Positions 1-6,663 of a DNA stretch of 9,101 nt are shown piece after piece (positions within the stretch are counted from its first letter, which is position 1; every line of letters starts with the position of its first letter). The position numbers were made by a program, and so were the translations under genes. Source of the DNA: CAZUMW01 sp964621615 (GTDB lineage Bacteria > Desulfobacterota > WTBG01 > CAIYCZ01 > CAIRTM01); assembly GCA_964621615.1 (NCBI GenBank), contig CAZUMW010000083.1:1-9101 (forward strand). Reading direction: 5' to 3'. The notes under the pieces are model-generated. The model saw only the letters and a list, made by a program, of their open reading frames with translations. It was not told where the DNA came from and made no database searches.

Positions 1-271
1 CCAGAAGCAGATCGCGGTACAGCTCGTCGATGACGGCGCGGTATTTCTCAAAAGGCATGAACCCCCTCCTGACAGAGGTGTCCTGTCTGCCGGTCGGGCA
101 CAGGGGGCAGCGGAGGTTGCAGATATTTCCGGTTTCAATGGAAATTCTTGTCGGGCGATACCGAAGCGTGCTGCTTTTCAAAGAGCACTGCACAGTGCTC
201 ATGATCAGGTTGTAGAGCTTTCGGGGAGTTACCGTCTTCAAAAAGGAACCGGGTTTTTCTTTCAGCGACAC
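1..271 (-). CDS. Radical SAM protein, N-terminal part (runs off the left edge)
   Basis: About 90 codons of a radical SAM enzyme read leftwards and are cut by the window edge. Residues 41-62 read TRISIETGNICNLRCPLCPTGR, with the [4Fe-4S]/SAM cysteines C51, C55 and C58 (codon of C51 at 121-119). The downstream stretch MPFEKYRAVIDEL is typical of radical SAM proteins that carry a C-terminal SPASM-type domain, but that domain lies outside the window. The start is uncertain. I chose GTG at 271-269, preceded by AGGTG at a spacing of about eight bases. The frame stays open a little further upstream, and TTG codons downstream are alternatives. The chosen start overlaps the end of the preceding DUF748-like fragment by ten bases. 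The protein region and cluster are clear. The substrate cannot be inferred. Confidence 0.82.
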   Translation of the reverse strand, partial: MSLKEKPGSFLKTVTPRKLYNLIMSTVQCSLKSSTLRYRPTRISIETGNICNLRCPLCPTGRQDTSVRRGFMPFEKYRAVIDELYRDLLL

Positions 272-591
272 CCTATAAGCACCTGTTTCATAAATTGCAG
301 CGATGTTTGTTTCTGTACAATTGTTTCAGAAGTGTCCTCAGAGTATCGGATATCCTGCAGGATAAAGTCTTTTACCGTCTTTACCAGTTCCTGTGCGAGA
401 CGCCTTAGCTCTGCATCATCGATTGTAATACTTTCCCGGATTTTTTCGGCCATTTCTCCCACTGTCAGGTCCTCCTCAGGCAGTGTTTTATCCTCATTCG
501 GCTCCGAAGTAGCTGGAAGCACTTCCTCTTTATAGACACGGTGAAGATATTTTTTCAGTAGTGTCCCAACGTTTTCACAAAAAAAGCTGAT
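262..591 (-). pseudogene. C-terminal remnant of a DUF748/AsmA-like protein
   Basis: The reading frame is open from just after a TAA at 594-592 to a TGA at 262-264. It encodes LLKKYLHRVYKEE, an acidic linker, then EMAEKIRESITIDDAEL and RRLAQELVKTVKDFIL. From memory, this order resembles the extreme C-terminus of DUF748-type envelope proteins: a K-Y-L-x-x-A/V-Y-K-x-E-x-P segment, a P-x-x-E-M-E-K-L-like helix, then D-D-L-R-x-L-A-x-x-R-A-x-x-V-K-D-x-I-L. Such proteins are normally many hundreds of residues long, so only the tail survives. No ATG precedes the homologous part. A GTG at 522-520 could start an 86-codon product, but its AGAGGA motif sits almost on the start codon. I read it as a truncated pseudogene. 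A genuine small gene is the alternative. The family call is tentative. Confidence 0.5.
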
Positions 592-655
592 TTAAAAACA
601 AATATCAATAAGTTTCAGTGACTTGATGAAAAGACCCGGCAAGCTGAACTGCGGA

Positions 656-1147
656 TCATCCAGCTGTCCGGATTCCCCGCAAAAACATTCTCCCCCGAGA
701 TGATCCGTTTAGTTGTCTGCTGAAATCCCATTTCGTCATTTTCAAAGCATCGCCGTTCATGCTTCTGAGCCACCATGACGCCCAATACACAGCCATGATG
801 AATAACGGGCGCGCCCATAAGCCGTGAAAATCTTCATCCCCGATCTCCGGGGTGTGGCAGAAGCCGGGATGATCGGCAGCATTCGCCAGGTTGATGGTTT
901 CCTCATGCGCCGCCACCCAGCCCACCAATCCCTCGTTGCGGTTTACCCGTGCCTTGCCGACCGCGGCGGAAATCAACCCATCCGTCGCCATCAGGAGATA
1001 CTGTCCGGTAAGCATATCACTGATATAGATAGAACATGCATTTGCATCCATGGACGATTTAGACCGCTGCACGGCAAGCGACAGGGCCTCGTCCAATTGA
1101 GTTGTGTTTTTGACTTCTTTCACAATTTGCCGGGAATTTGCCAGCAT
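656..1147 (-). pseudogene. ptsP: Frameshifted 5' remnant of ptsP (GAF domain of nitrogen-PTS enzyme I)
   Basis: The ATG at 1147 has a good ribosome site (AGAGGTAA, seven bases away). The first 110 codons match the N-terminal GAF domain of PtsP, the PEP-dependent first phosphotransferase of the nitrogen PTS: IVKEVKNTTQLDEALSL, then NEGLVGWVAA, then INLANAADHPG. At about 818-820 one base appears to be missing. The homology moves to another frame (MGAPVIHHGCVLGVMVAQKH, then ERRCFENDE). Near 727-732 it moves back to the first frame (FSRQLNGSS, then MFLRGI), which meets a TGA at about 656. The phosphohistidine and PEP-binding domains of a full PtsP, which is several hundred residues longer, are absent. 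The sequence after 656 runs into the DUF748-like fragment. This is a decayed gene with its 5' end preserved. A 163-residue hybrid protein could be translated but would hold a broken GAF fold. Confidence 0.82.
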
Positions 1148-1207
1148 TAGAATGTTTACCTCTTCTGGGGGTACCGTTTCTCATTTTGATTTGAGCCTTT
1201 AGACTTT

Positions 1208-2608
1208 CTATATAGGATATTCCTCTCGAACTCCAACCATGGCAGACGACTTGAAGTCTGCATATGCCTTGCGGTTCAGCCGGCGATTGGTCCTGTATGA
1301 GAGATTGGCAACCAGGCTGATCAGCGGCTCGCGGCGTTGCCGCAGGGTGCACCACACCCTTCTCAGAATGTGCGGCATGGAATAGAATTCCCTGTCGCAG
1401 GCGATCATTTCATCGATGATACCGTCCAGGGTCAGGTGCTTATACCGGGCCACAGGGAAGGTCAGGGTGTAATATTTCCAGTGTTCCGGGAACGCATTGA
1501 GGGCGATGCGGTCCTCCGATTTCATCTGATCCCACAGGCGGGTCCCGGGCAGGGGCGTCAAAAACAGCACATTGAGGTTATCAACGCCATACTGTCGGGC
1601 CACCTCGGCAATGCGTTTGCCGATGCCGGGTTTGTCGACGTCCAAACCGAGGATAAAGGAACCCATAACCAGCATGTGATGGCGCTGGATGCGCTTCACA
1701 GAGGCGCCAAAATCCCGCCCCTTTAGAAGGTTGTATCTTTTACCCAACTCCCGCAGCCCTTCCGGCGAAGGGGTTTCAAAGCCAATAAAGACCCCTCTGC
1801 ACCCGGCCTTCGCGGCCAGCGCAAGGAGCTCTTCGTCATCGGCGAAGTTAATTGAGGCCTGGGCAATCCATTCCTTCCCCAGGTTCGCCTGTGCCATGGC
1901 CCGAAACAGGTTTTTAGCGCGGGCGATGTGTTCAGGACGCGTGCCGACGAGGTTGTCGTCCACCACCAGAACATATTTCTCACGGATAGAGTCAAATTCC
2001 CGCACGACGTCCGGAATGGGCCGCTGCCGATAGTGAGTTCCGTTGAACGCTGTCACGCTGCAAAAGTTGCAGTTCATCGGACAGCCTCGCGTGGTCTGAA
2101 TGGCTCCGAAAGCATAGCCCGCAGCCGTCAAATCATGACGGGCAATCGGGACATTGTTCATCTCGGCCAGCCCGCCGTCATACCGGTGCTTCAGGCAGCC
2201 ATTTCGGGCGTCCGCCAAAACCTGTGGCCAGACGCCTTCGGCTTCCCCGGTTACGACCGAGTCCACATGATCCGCAACCTCGCCCAGGCACATGGTAGCG
2301 TGAATGCCGCCCATGACAACGGGCACACCCAATCGCCGGAAGTGATCAGATACCTCATAGGCGCGGTTCGCCTGGGAAGTGAAAGCGGTAATGCCCACCA
2401 GGTCCGGCAGAGGCATGGCCCGATAGTCCGGCGCGCCCATGTTCTCGTCTACGATCGTAATTTTCCACTCCGAAGGGGTCAGTCCCGCAAGAACCATAAG
2501 GCTGAGCGGTTTCCACACCCGGTAGCGGTTCCAGAAGTTCTTCCTGACATTGATGATGCTGACAAGCGGGTTGGAAGGATTGATCAGATATAGTCGCATG
2601 GCGTACAT
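1208..2608 (-). CDS. B12-binding domain radical SAM protein (intact)
   Basis: This 466-residue protein has the normal length and order of the cobalamin-binding radical SAM family. Residues about 4-150 form a B12-binding-like Rossmann region (VDENMGAP, VVMGGIHATMC, VVTGEAEGVWP). The classic DxHxxG motif is not evident, as in many members. Residues about 165-380 form the radical SAM barrel with TTRGCPMNCNFCSV, giving cysteines C176, C180 and C183, plus SINFADDEELL and GVFIGFETP. A basic tail follows. Relatives include methyltransferases and ring-forming or lipid-modifying enzymes, and the substrate here is unknown. The start is ambiguous. AGGAG sits three bases before the first ATG (2608) and twelve before the in-frame ATG at 2599, where the protein would begin MRLYLINPSNP. 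A perfect hairpin lies 60 bases upstream. It may be transcribed with the ptsP remnant that starts 61 bases after its stop codon. Confidence 0.9.
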   Translation of the reverse strand: MYAMRLYLINPSNPLVSIINVRKNFWNRYRVWKPLSLMVLAGLTPSEWKITIVDENMGAPDYRAMPLPDLVGITAFTSQANRAYEVSDHFRRLGVPVVMGGIHATMCLGEVADHVDSVVTGEAEGVWPQVLADARNGCLKHRYDGGLAEMNNVPIARHDLTAAGYAFGAIQTTRGCPMNCNFCSVTAFNGTHYRQRPIPDVVREFDSIREKYVLVVDDNLVGTRPEHIARAKNLFRAMAQANLGKEWIAQASINFADDEELLALAAKAGCRGVFIGFETPSPEGLRELGKRYNLLKGRDFGASVKRIQRHHMLVMGSFILGLDVDKPGIGKRIAEVARQYGVDNLNVLFLTPLPGTRLWDQMKSEDRIALNAFPEHWKYYTLTFPVARYKHLTLDGIIDEMIACDREFYSMPHILRRVWCTLRQRREPLISLVANLSYRTNRRLNRKAYADFKSSAMVGVREEYPI

Positions 2609-2908
2609 TTACTCCTGCATAAGTATAATGGAAGCGCTGGCATTCATTTTCTCCATATTTTATATCAACCTAAGCTGAGCTGTTTATAGCTCAGCTTAGG
2701 TCCCATTCCGGCCCCCATCTTTTTCAAGGCAAATCGTCAGATTAGAAAAAAAATGCCTATGGGCAGAATCCCGGAAAGGAGACTGCTCAGAAATCTATTT
2801 TCATACAAAAGGGTTTGGCCAACGGGAAAATCTCGCTATAAATACCGGCATTGTCATCTGAAAACCTATTTGCTTCCGAATGTTTCCCGCTGCCGAATCT
2901 TTTCGTGA
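2609..2908. other. 300-base non-coding gap between hflC and the radical SAM gene
   Basis: I see no convincing coding frame on either strand in this interval. It holds the perfect inverted repeat at 2668-2701 and, close to the radical SAM start, an AT-rich stretch (TATAAAAT and TATACT on the minus strand) that could contribute to a promoter. No -35 box with good spacing is obvious. No canonical U-tract terminator follows hflC. Confidence 0.6.
2668..2701 (-). promoter_or_regulatory. Perfect 14-bp inverted repeat with 6-base loop
   Basis: The plus-strand arms ACCTAAGCTGAGCT (2668-2681) and AGCTCAGCTTAGGT (2688-2701) are exact reverse complements around a GTTTAT loop. It lies about 210 bases after hflC and 60 bases before the radical SAM start. 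On the minus strand it is followed by TTGATATAAAAT, which has no run of T. It is therefore a poor match to a rho-independent terminator, though weak termination of hflKC is possible. Alternatives are an mRNA leader hairpin or a binding site for a dimeric regulator. The structure is certain and the function is inferred. Confidence 0.55.
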
Positions 2909-3886
2909 TTACGGAGCCGGGGGAACCTCCGCCCGGCTTGATTTTGCATTCTTGATGTATTGATAAAAGTCGCTGTCCGTGGTGAGAATCAACACGGAGT
3001 TTGGATTGGTCTTCTCCTTGTAGCTTTCAAGGGTGCGCAAAAAGGCGTAGAATTCCGGATTTTTATTGTAAGCCTGGCCGTAGATTCGTGTAGCCTGGGC
3101 GTCGGCTTTGCCTTGGACCTCCTGCACCCGGCGGTAAGCGGTGGAGCGGATCTGGCGAAGCTCTTTTTCCATTGTCCCGAGGATCTCGGCGCTGCGTCCC
3201 TCGCCTTCGGAGCGAAACTGCGCGGCGATGCGTTTACGTTCGGAAATCATACGCTCATAGACCTTTTCGCGGACGCTTTCCACGTAGTCGAGACGCTTGA
3301 TGCGCACATCCACCAGCTCGATGCCGTATTGCGGAATGATCTTCTGTGCCTCAGTCAGTATCGTGCGGGTGATCTCCTCCCTGCCTCGGGCGATCTCTCT
3401 TTTAAGCTCTTCTTCGCGCTCCTTTGGGATTTCCTTCAAGGCTTCATCCTCGGGAACTTCCCACGAGGCGCTGCGCACAAGTTCCACGAGCTCGCTGCTC
3501 GACACCTGGTCGCGTACCACCGAATCGAGGATATCGTTCAGGCGCGACTGAGCGCCTTCTTCGCTGGCCACGTTCTCCAGGAATTTTTTTGCATCGGAGA
3601 TCCGCCATCGGGCAGTGGTATCAACCCAGATGAACTCGCGTCCCTTAGTGGGGACCTGGTTCGGATCACCGTCCCAGACCAGCAAGCGCTTTTCAAACCG
3701 CCGGACCTCCTGTACAAAGGGCAGTTTCATGTGCAACCCCGCCTCGGTTACCGGTTCTCCAACGGGCCGGCCAAACTGCACGACGATGGCCTGCAGACCC
3801 TCTTCCAACGTGTATAGACCACTATAGAGCACGATAACGCTTACTGCTGCGATCACGATGGTTATTGCTTTGCCGGTAAACTTCAT
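2909..3886 (-). CDS. hflC: HflC, SPFH-family membrane protease modulator
   Basis: This 325-residue protein has the family's usual length. An N-terminal membrane segment (about residues 7-24) anchors the protein with most of it in the periplasm. The SPFH/prohibitin domain follows: LEEGLQAIVVQFGRPVGEP, then GLHMKLPFVQEVRRFEKRLL. After it come a long charged coiled-coil region (about 150-270, rich in E, R and K) and the HflC-type end YAFLRTLESYKE and LTTDSDFYQYI. In characterised bacteria HflC pairs with HflK in a large complex around the FtsH protease and restrains its action on membrane proteins. The ATG overlaps the hflK stop as ATGA (3886-3883), which indicates translational coupling, and GGGAG lies just upstream inside hflK. 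The proline-rich tail (EVPPAP) ends at TAA. No damage is visible. Confidence 0.95.
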   Translation of the reverse strand: MKFTGKAITIVIAAVSVIVLYSGLYTLEEGLQAIVVQFGRPVGEPVTEAGLHMKLPFVQEVRRFEKRLLVWDGDPNQVPTKGREFIWVDTTARWRISDAKKFLENVASEEGAQSRLNDILDSVVRDQVSSSELVELVRSASWEVPEDEALKEIPKEREEELKREIARGREEITRTILTEAQKIIPQYGIELVDVRIKRLDYVESVREKVYERMISERKRIAAQFRSEGEGRSAEILGTMEKELRQIRSTAYRRVQEVQGKADAQATRIYGQAYNKNPEFYAFLRTLESYKEKTNPNSVLILTTDSDFYQYIKNAKSSRAEVPPAP

Positions 3887-4926
3887 GGTTGTCTCCCTTG
3901 TACTGGTGGTTTCGCGCCGGACTCAATTGGAAGCCATGGCACCATGGCCTTCTGATCCTTATCCACTATATAGAGCCCTTTCATGTCTGACAGAAAACCG
4001 GTCATGGCCTCCAGGTACAGCCGCCGTCGCGTAACCTGCGGCGCCTGTTGATACTGACCTAAAATTGCCTCAAAACGGGTGGCCTCTCCTTCGGCCCGGT
4101 TGATACGTTCCAGTGCGTAGCCTTCGGCCTCGCTGATGCTTTGCGTGGCCACGCCCCGGGCCTTGGGGATCTCCCGGTTGGCCTGCTCCTGGGCTTTATT
4201 GATGGTACGCTCTTTGTCCTGGCGCGATTCGTTGACCTCATTGAAAGCCGGTTTAACCGTGTCCGGCGGAGTTACGTCCTGCAGTTCTACGGTCACCAGA
4301 CGCACGCCGGTTTCATACGCCGTCAGAATTTTCTGGATTTCGGTTTTGGCTTCACTGGCCACCGCCACCCGTCTGGTTGTCAGCACATCGCTGCCCAGAC
4401 GGTTTCCGACGGCGCGGCGCATGACCGCTTCGGTGGTATCACGGATGGTTTTGGATGTGTCGCGTACATGAAACAGGTAGCGGATCGGCTCTTCGATGCG
4501 ATACTGGATGATCCACTGGACGTCGATAACGTTCAGATCTCCGGTGAGCATCAGGGACTCGTCCTTGTAAGCGCCGCGGGTATCATAGCGGGTTTTTTCA
4601 CCGGGAACGGCGGATATCGTGCGAAAACCGAACTCCTCTTTCAGCACCCGCGCCGTCGGCAGCAGGCGGACTTTTTCGATGCCATAAGGCAATTTGAAAT
4701 GCAGCCCCGGACCGGCCGTACGCATGACCTTGCCGAAGCGCTGGACAATGCCCGTCTCCTCCGGTTGAACGGTGAACCAGACAGTCCACAAGAGAGCCAC
4801 TGCAACAACAGCGGCGAGAACCAGGATCGGGCCGCCCTTGAATTGTTTGAACTGCCGCAGAATTTTCTCAAGCACCTCTTCCAGCGTCGGTGTTGATCCT
4901 CCCGGGGATTGATTCTGTTCAGCCAT
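3883..4926 (-). CDS. hflK: HflK, SPFH-family membrane protease modulator
   Basis: The 347-residue protein starts at the ATG at 4926, behind a near-perfect ribosome site (AGGAGGT, five bases away). The order is a short cytoplasmic tail with a glycine/proline-poor lead, a membrane helix at about residues 33-52, and the SPFH domain (VQPEETGIVQRFGKV, then GPGLHFKLPYGIEKV, with the HflK-type DVQWIIQYRIEEP and TTEAVMRRAVG). A coiled-coil follows (about 225-290, with QEQANREIPKARG and INRAEGEA), then VTRRRLYLEAM near the end. HflK and HflC together form a membrane cage that modulates FtsH. A weak promoter-like pair lies upstream on the minus strand (TTGAAC at 4979-4974 and GAATAT at 4956-4951, 17 bases apart), but the -10 box is poor. 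Nothing is missing compared with typical HflK. Confidence 0.95.
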   Translation of the reverse strand: MAEQNQSPGGSTPTLEEVLEKILRQFKQFKGGPILVLAAVVAVALLWTVWFTVQPEETGIVQRFGKVMRTAGPGLHFKLPYGIEKVRLLPTARVLKEEFGFRTISAVPGEKTRYDTRGAYKDESLMLTGDLNVIDVQWIIQYRIEEPIRYLFHVRDTSKTIRDTTEAVMRRAVGNRLGSDVLTTRRVAVASEAKTEIQKILTAYETGVRLVTVELQDVTPPDTVKPAFNEVNESRQDKERTINKAQEQANREIPKARGVATQSISEAEGYALERINRAEGEATRFEAILGQYQQAPQVTRRRLYLEAMTGFLSDMKGLYIVDKDQKAMVPWLPIESGAKPPVQGRQP

Positions 4927-4997
4927 AATTTACCTCCTGTTCATGAACCGATATTCTTCATCGATACTTGTTTGTTCAAAGTGATTACCATTAAGTC

Positions 4998-5897
4998 TCA
5001 TTGTATTTTTATACCCCTTCCGCAAAAAATATACTTCTCGCATATCCTGCGGTAGTGATAGCCATAGATTGCAAAGGTAACGGCCAGGGGCAGCCGTCCG
5101 GGTTTGCGGATCATCGTCCAAAGCAGCAGATGCCAGTACAGGAAGCGTTCTCTGCCCAAAATACCCAGCCGGATGCCGGAGCGCACGAGGGCTAAAAGCC
5201 GCTGCCGGTTCAGCGGCAGGGTAAACGTGGGGGTAGAGATTTCCTTTAAAAATTTCCTGACTCGCCGGTAGTAGTTGGACGGAGCATACATCTGCTTCAT
5301 GAGCGCCCGGTACCCTTCGTCAAGCCGATCCCGGCCCATGCGGGGGATAATATTGGTCGATCCGTCTACATTGTCGCCGGAACCTGTACCGACGACCCGC
5401 TGCTCACGCTGCAGCCGGTCAAACAGCTTTGTTCGCCGGGGGGCCTGCAGCATGCCGACCATGGCGGTTACGATGCCGCTTTGCTGAATGAAATCGGCCT
5501 GCCGCTGGAAAATAGACGGTGTATCGCTGTCAAAACCGACAATAAAGCCCCCCATCACCTGCACCCCGGCGCGGTGAATATTTCTATTTTGGAGAAGATC
5601 CCGGTTTCTGTTCTGCCCTTTATGACATTCGGCAAGGCAGGTATCATCCGGCGACTCGATGCCGATGAACACGGAATCGAAGCCGGCTCTGACCATCATA
5701 TCCAGCAGTTCCGGGTCATCGGCCAGGTTGATGGATGCTTCCGTAAAAAACACACACCCCTTTTTATCCCGGCGCCACGCGATCAGGGCAGGCAGCAGTG
5801 TTGTTTTGAGATAGTGACTGTTTGCGATAAAATTCAACGCGTACGAGAATGACCAGAATGTTTCCGGAATTTTCGGATATATCAGTAAAACATTCAT
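4998..5897 (-). pseudogene. B12-type radical SAM (DUF4070-like) with large in-frame internal deletion
   Basis: The open frame gives 299 residues from the ATG at 5897, preceded by AGAGGTG at nine bases. A longer in-frame start at 5966 lacks a well-placed ribosome site. Residues 1-23 (MNVLLIYPKIPETFWSFSYA) are the usual N-terminus of B12-binding radical SAM proteins with a DUF4070 end. Residues from about 24 onward match only the far half of that family: LKTTLLPALIAWRRDKKG, TEASINLADDPELL, VFIGIESP, QNRNRDL, GGFIVGFDSDTPSIFQRQ, GDNVDGSTNIIPRM. Full relatives are near 500 residues. About 200 codons, holding the rest of the B12 domain and the CxxxCxxC cluster, are absent, and none of the remaining cysteines forms that motif. 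It cannot do normal radical SAM chemistry. The frame is otherwise undamaged, so a stable non-catalytic product is possible. Confidence 0.82.
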
Positions 5898-5962
5898 GTC
5901 AACAGACACCTCTGTGTATTTACCGATGAAAAACGTAAATCCCCATTCGCATTGCCCTGTAT

Positions 5963-6520
5963 TCATGGGGGCACCGGTACGCCCTCCGGTGCAACATTGC
6001 CTTGATCGATTTCATCAAGGGCTTTTTGCACTTTCTTGCGTATCGTAATTGAACAGAGCGCGATTATGATAAATGTCAGTGCCAGGCAAAGACTGGTAAT
6101 TATCAGGCCGACTTTTGCAAGGATGAGTATGAGGAGCAATGATATAACCGTAGAATAGATCGTTTTAACCAGTTTCGGCCTTCTCCAAAGGTACATTGAA
6201 GAGTGCCCAAACAGAACCGAACGGTCATGCGATAAAATCGTCCTGTAGCAAATCCCGAGAATAATACAGGTTGGAACTGCAAAATATAAAAACCAGGCCG
6301 ACCAGCCAAAAAGATTCTTTATTGCAGCCAGTTCCGGGAAACCGGTGCTGGCCAGAAGTGCAATTATAAACATCGGCATCAGAAGTAGAAGAACATTTGT
6401 GTACTCGCGCTGATATTTATATTCTCCTGCCTGCCATACTTTTGTAATCTCCTTTTCGGCCTTGTCCGATACGTGCAGGGATTTGAGAAGAGCTTTTTCT
6501 TTTTTTGATAGTTTGTTCAT
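5963..6520 (-). CDS. Unrecognised four-helix membrane protein
   Basis: I do not recognise this 185-residue protein. It begins at the ATG at 6520 after AGAGG (six bases). The first 40 residues are charged and lysine-rich (MNKLSKKEKALLKSLHVSDK). Four hydrophobic segments follow, at about 42-60, 74-96, 119-136 and 138-160. The C-terminus is a short acidic and proline-rich tail (GNVAPEGVPVPP). TM1 and TM2 are separated by a short loop, while the 97-118 loop is charged and contains HDRSVLFGHSS and WRRPKLVKT. The start lies 29 bases after the stop of the slipin remnant. Its stop overlaps, as ATGA, an upstream ATG of the deleted radical SAM frame. Its AT-richer, isoleucine/leucine-heavy sequence contrasts with hflKC. 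No catalytic motif is visible, and a small integral membrane protein is all that can be supported. Confidence 0.72.
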   Translation of the reverse strand: MNKLSKKEKALLKSLHVSDKAEKEITKVWQAGEYKYQREYTNVLLLLMPMFIIALLASTGFPELAAIKNLFGWSAWFLYFAVPTCIILGICYRTILSHDRSVLFGHSSMYLWRRPKLVKTIYSTVISLLLILILAKVGLIITSLCLALTFIIIALCSITIRKKVQKALDEIDQGNVAPEGVPVPP

Positions 6521-6549
6521 AATACGCCTCTTTCATTGTGCTGTTTGTC

Positions 6550-6663
6550 TTATGTATTGTCCTTTCCCATCATCTTCATAAACAACCTGATAAGATCTAT
6601 GGGGAGTGGAAATATGGTCGTCGAATTCTTTTCAGCGGCAATCTCGGTCAGCGTCTGCAAATA
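6550..6663 (-). pseudogene. C-terminal remnant of a slipin (stomatin/prohibitin-like) gene
   Basis: In the frame shifted relative to the GroEL fragment, the minus strand reads YLQTLTEIAAEKNSTTIF and then PLPIDLIRLFMKMMGKDNT, followed by TAA at 6552-6550. The run L-Q-T-L-x-E-I-A-x-E-K-N-S-T-x-x-F-P-L-P-I-D-L is the characteristic C-terminal signature of bacterial slipins, SPFH-domain membrane proteins of about 250 residues. Only the last 37 codons remain. The 5' side is joined directly to groEL sequence around CCCGGG at 6669-6664. It has no start of its own. Ribosomes coming from the GroEL fragment enter it in the wrong frame and stop after nine codons. Confidence 0.78.

Noticed and set aside
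30..215. Plus-strand ORF of 61 codons
   Set aside because: It is antisense to the partial radical SAM gene, whose CxxxCxxC motif and flanking sequence are clear on the minus strand.
1928..2593. Plus-strand ORF (221 codons) over the intact radical SAM gene
   Set aside because: Antisense to a protein with full family motifs. The translation looks like reverse-frame noise.
2960..3817. Long plus-strand ORF (285 codons) over hflC
   Set aside because: It is the antisense shadow of an unmistakable HflC. Charged coiled-coil codons leave the opposite strand open.
4141..4896. Plus-strand ORF (251 codons) over hflK
   Set aside because: Antisense shadow of HflK with no recognisable domain or ribosome site.
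4930..5121. Minus-strand ORF (63 codons) overlapping the end of the deleted radical SAM gene
   Set aside because: It overlaps the radical SAM tail in another frame, has no recognisable motif and no clear ribosome site.
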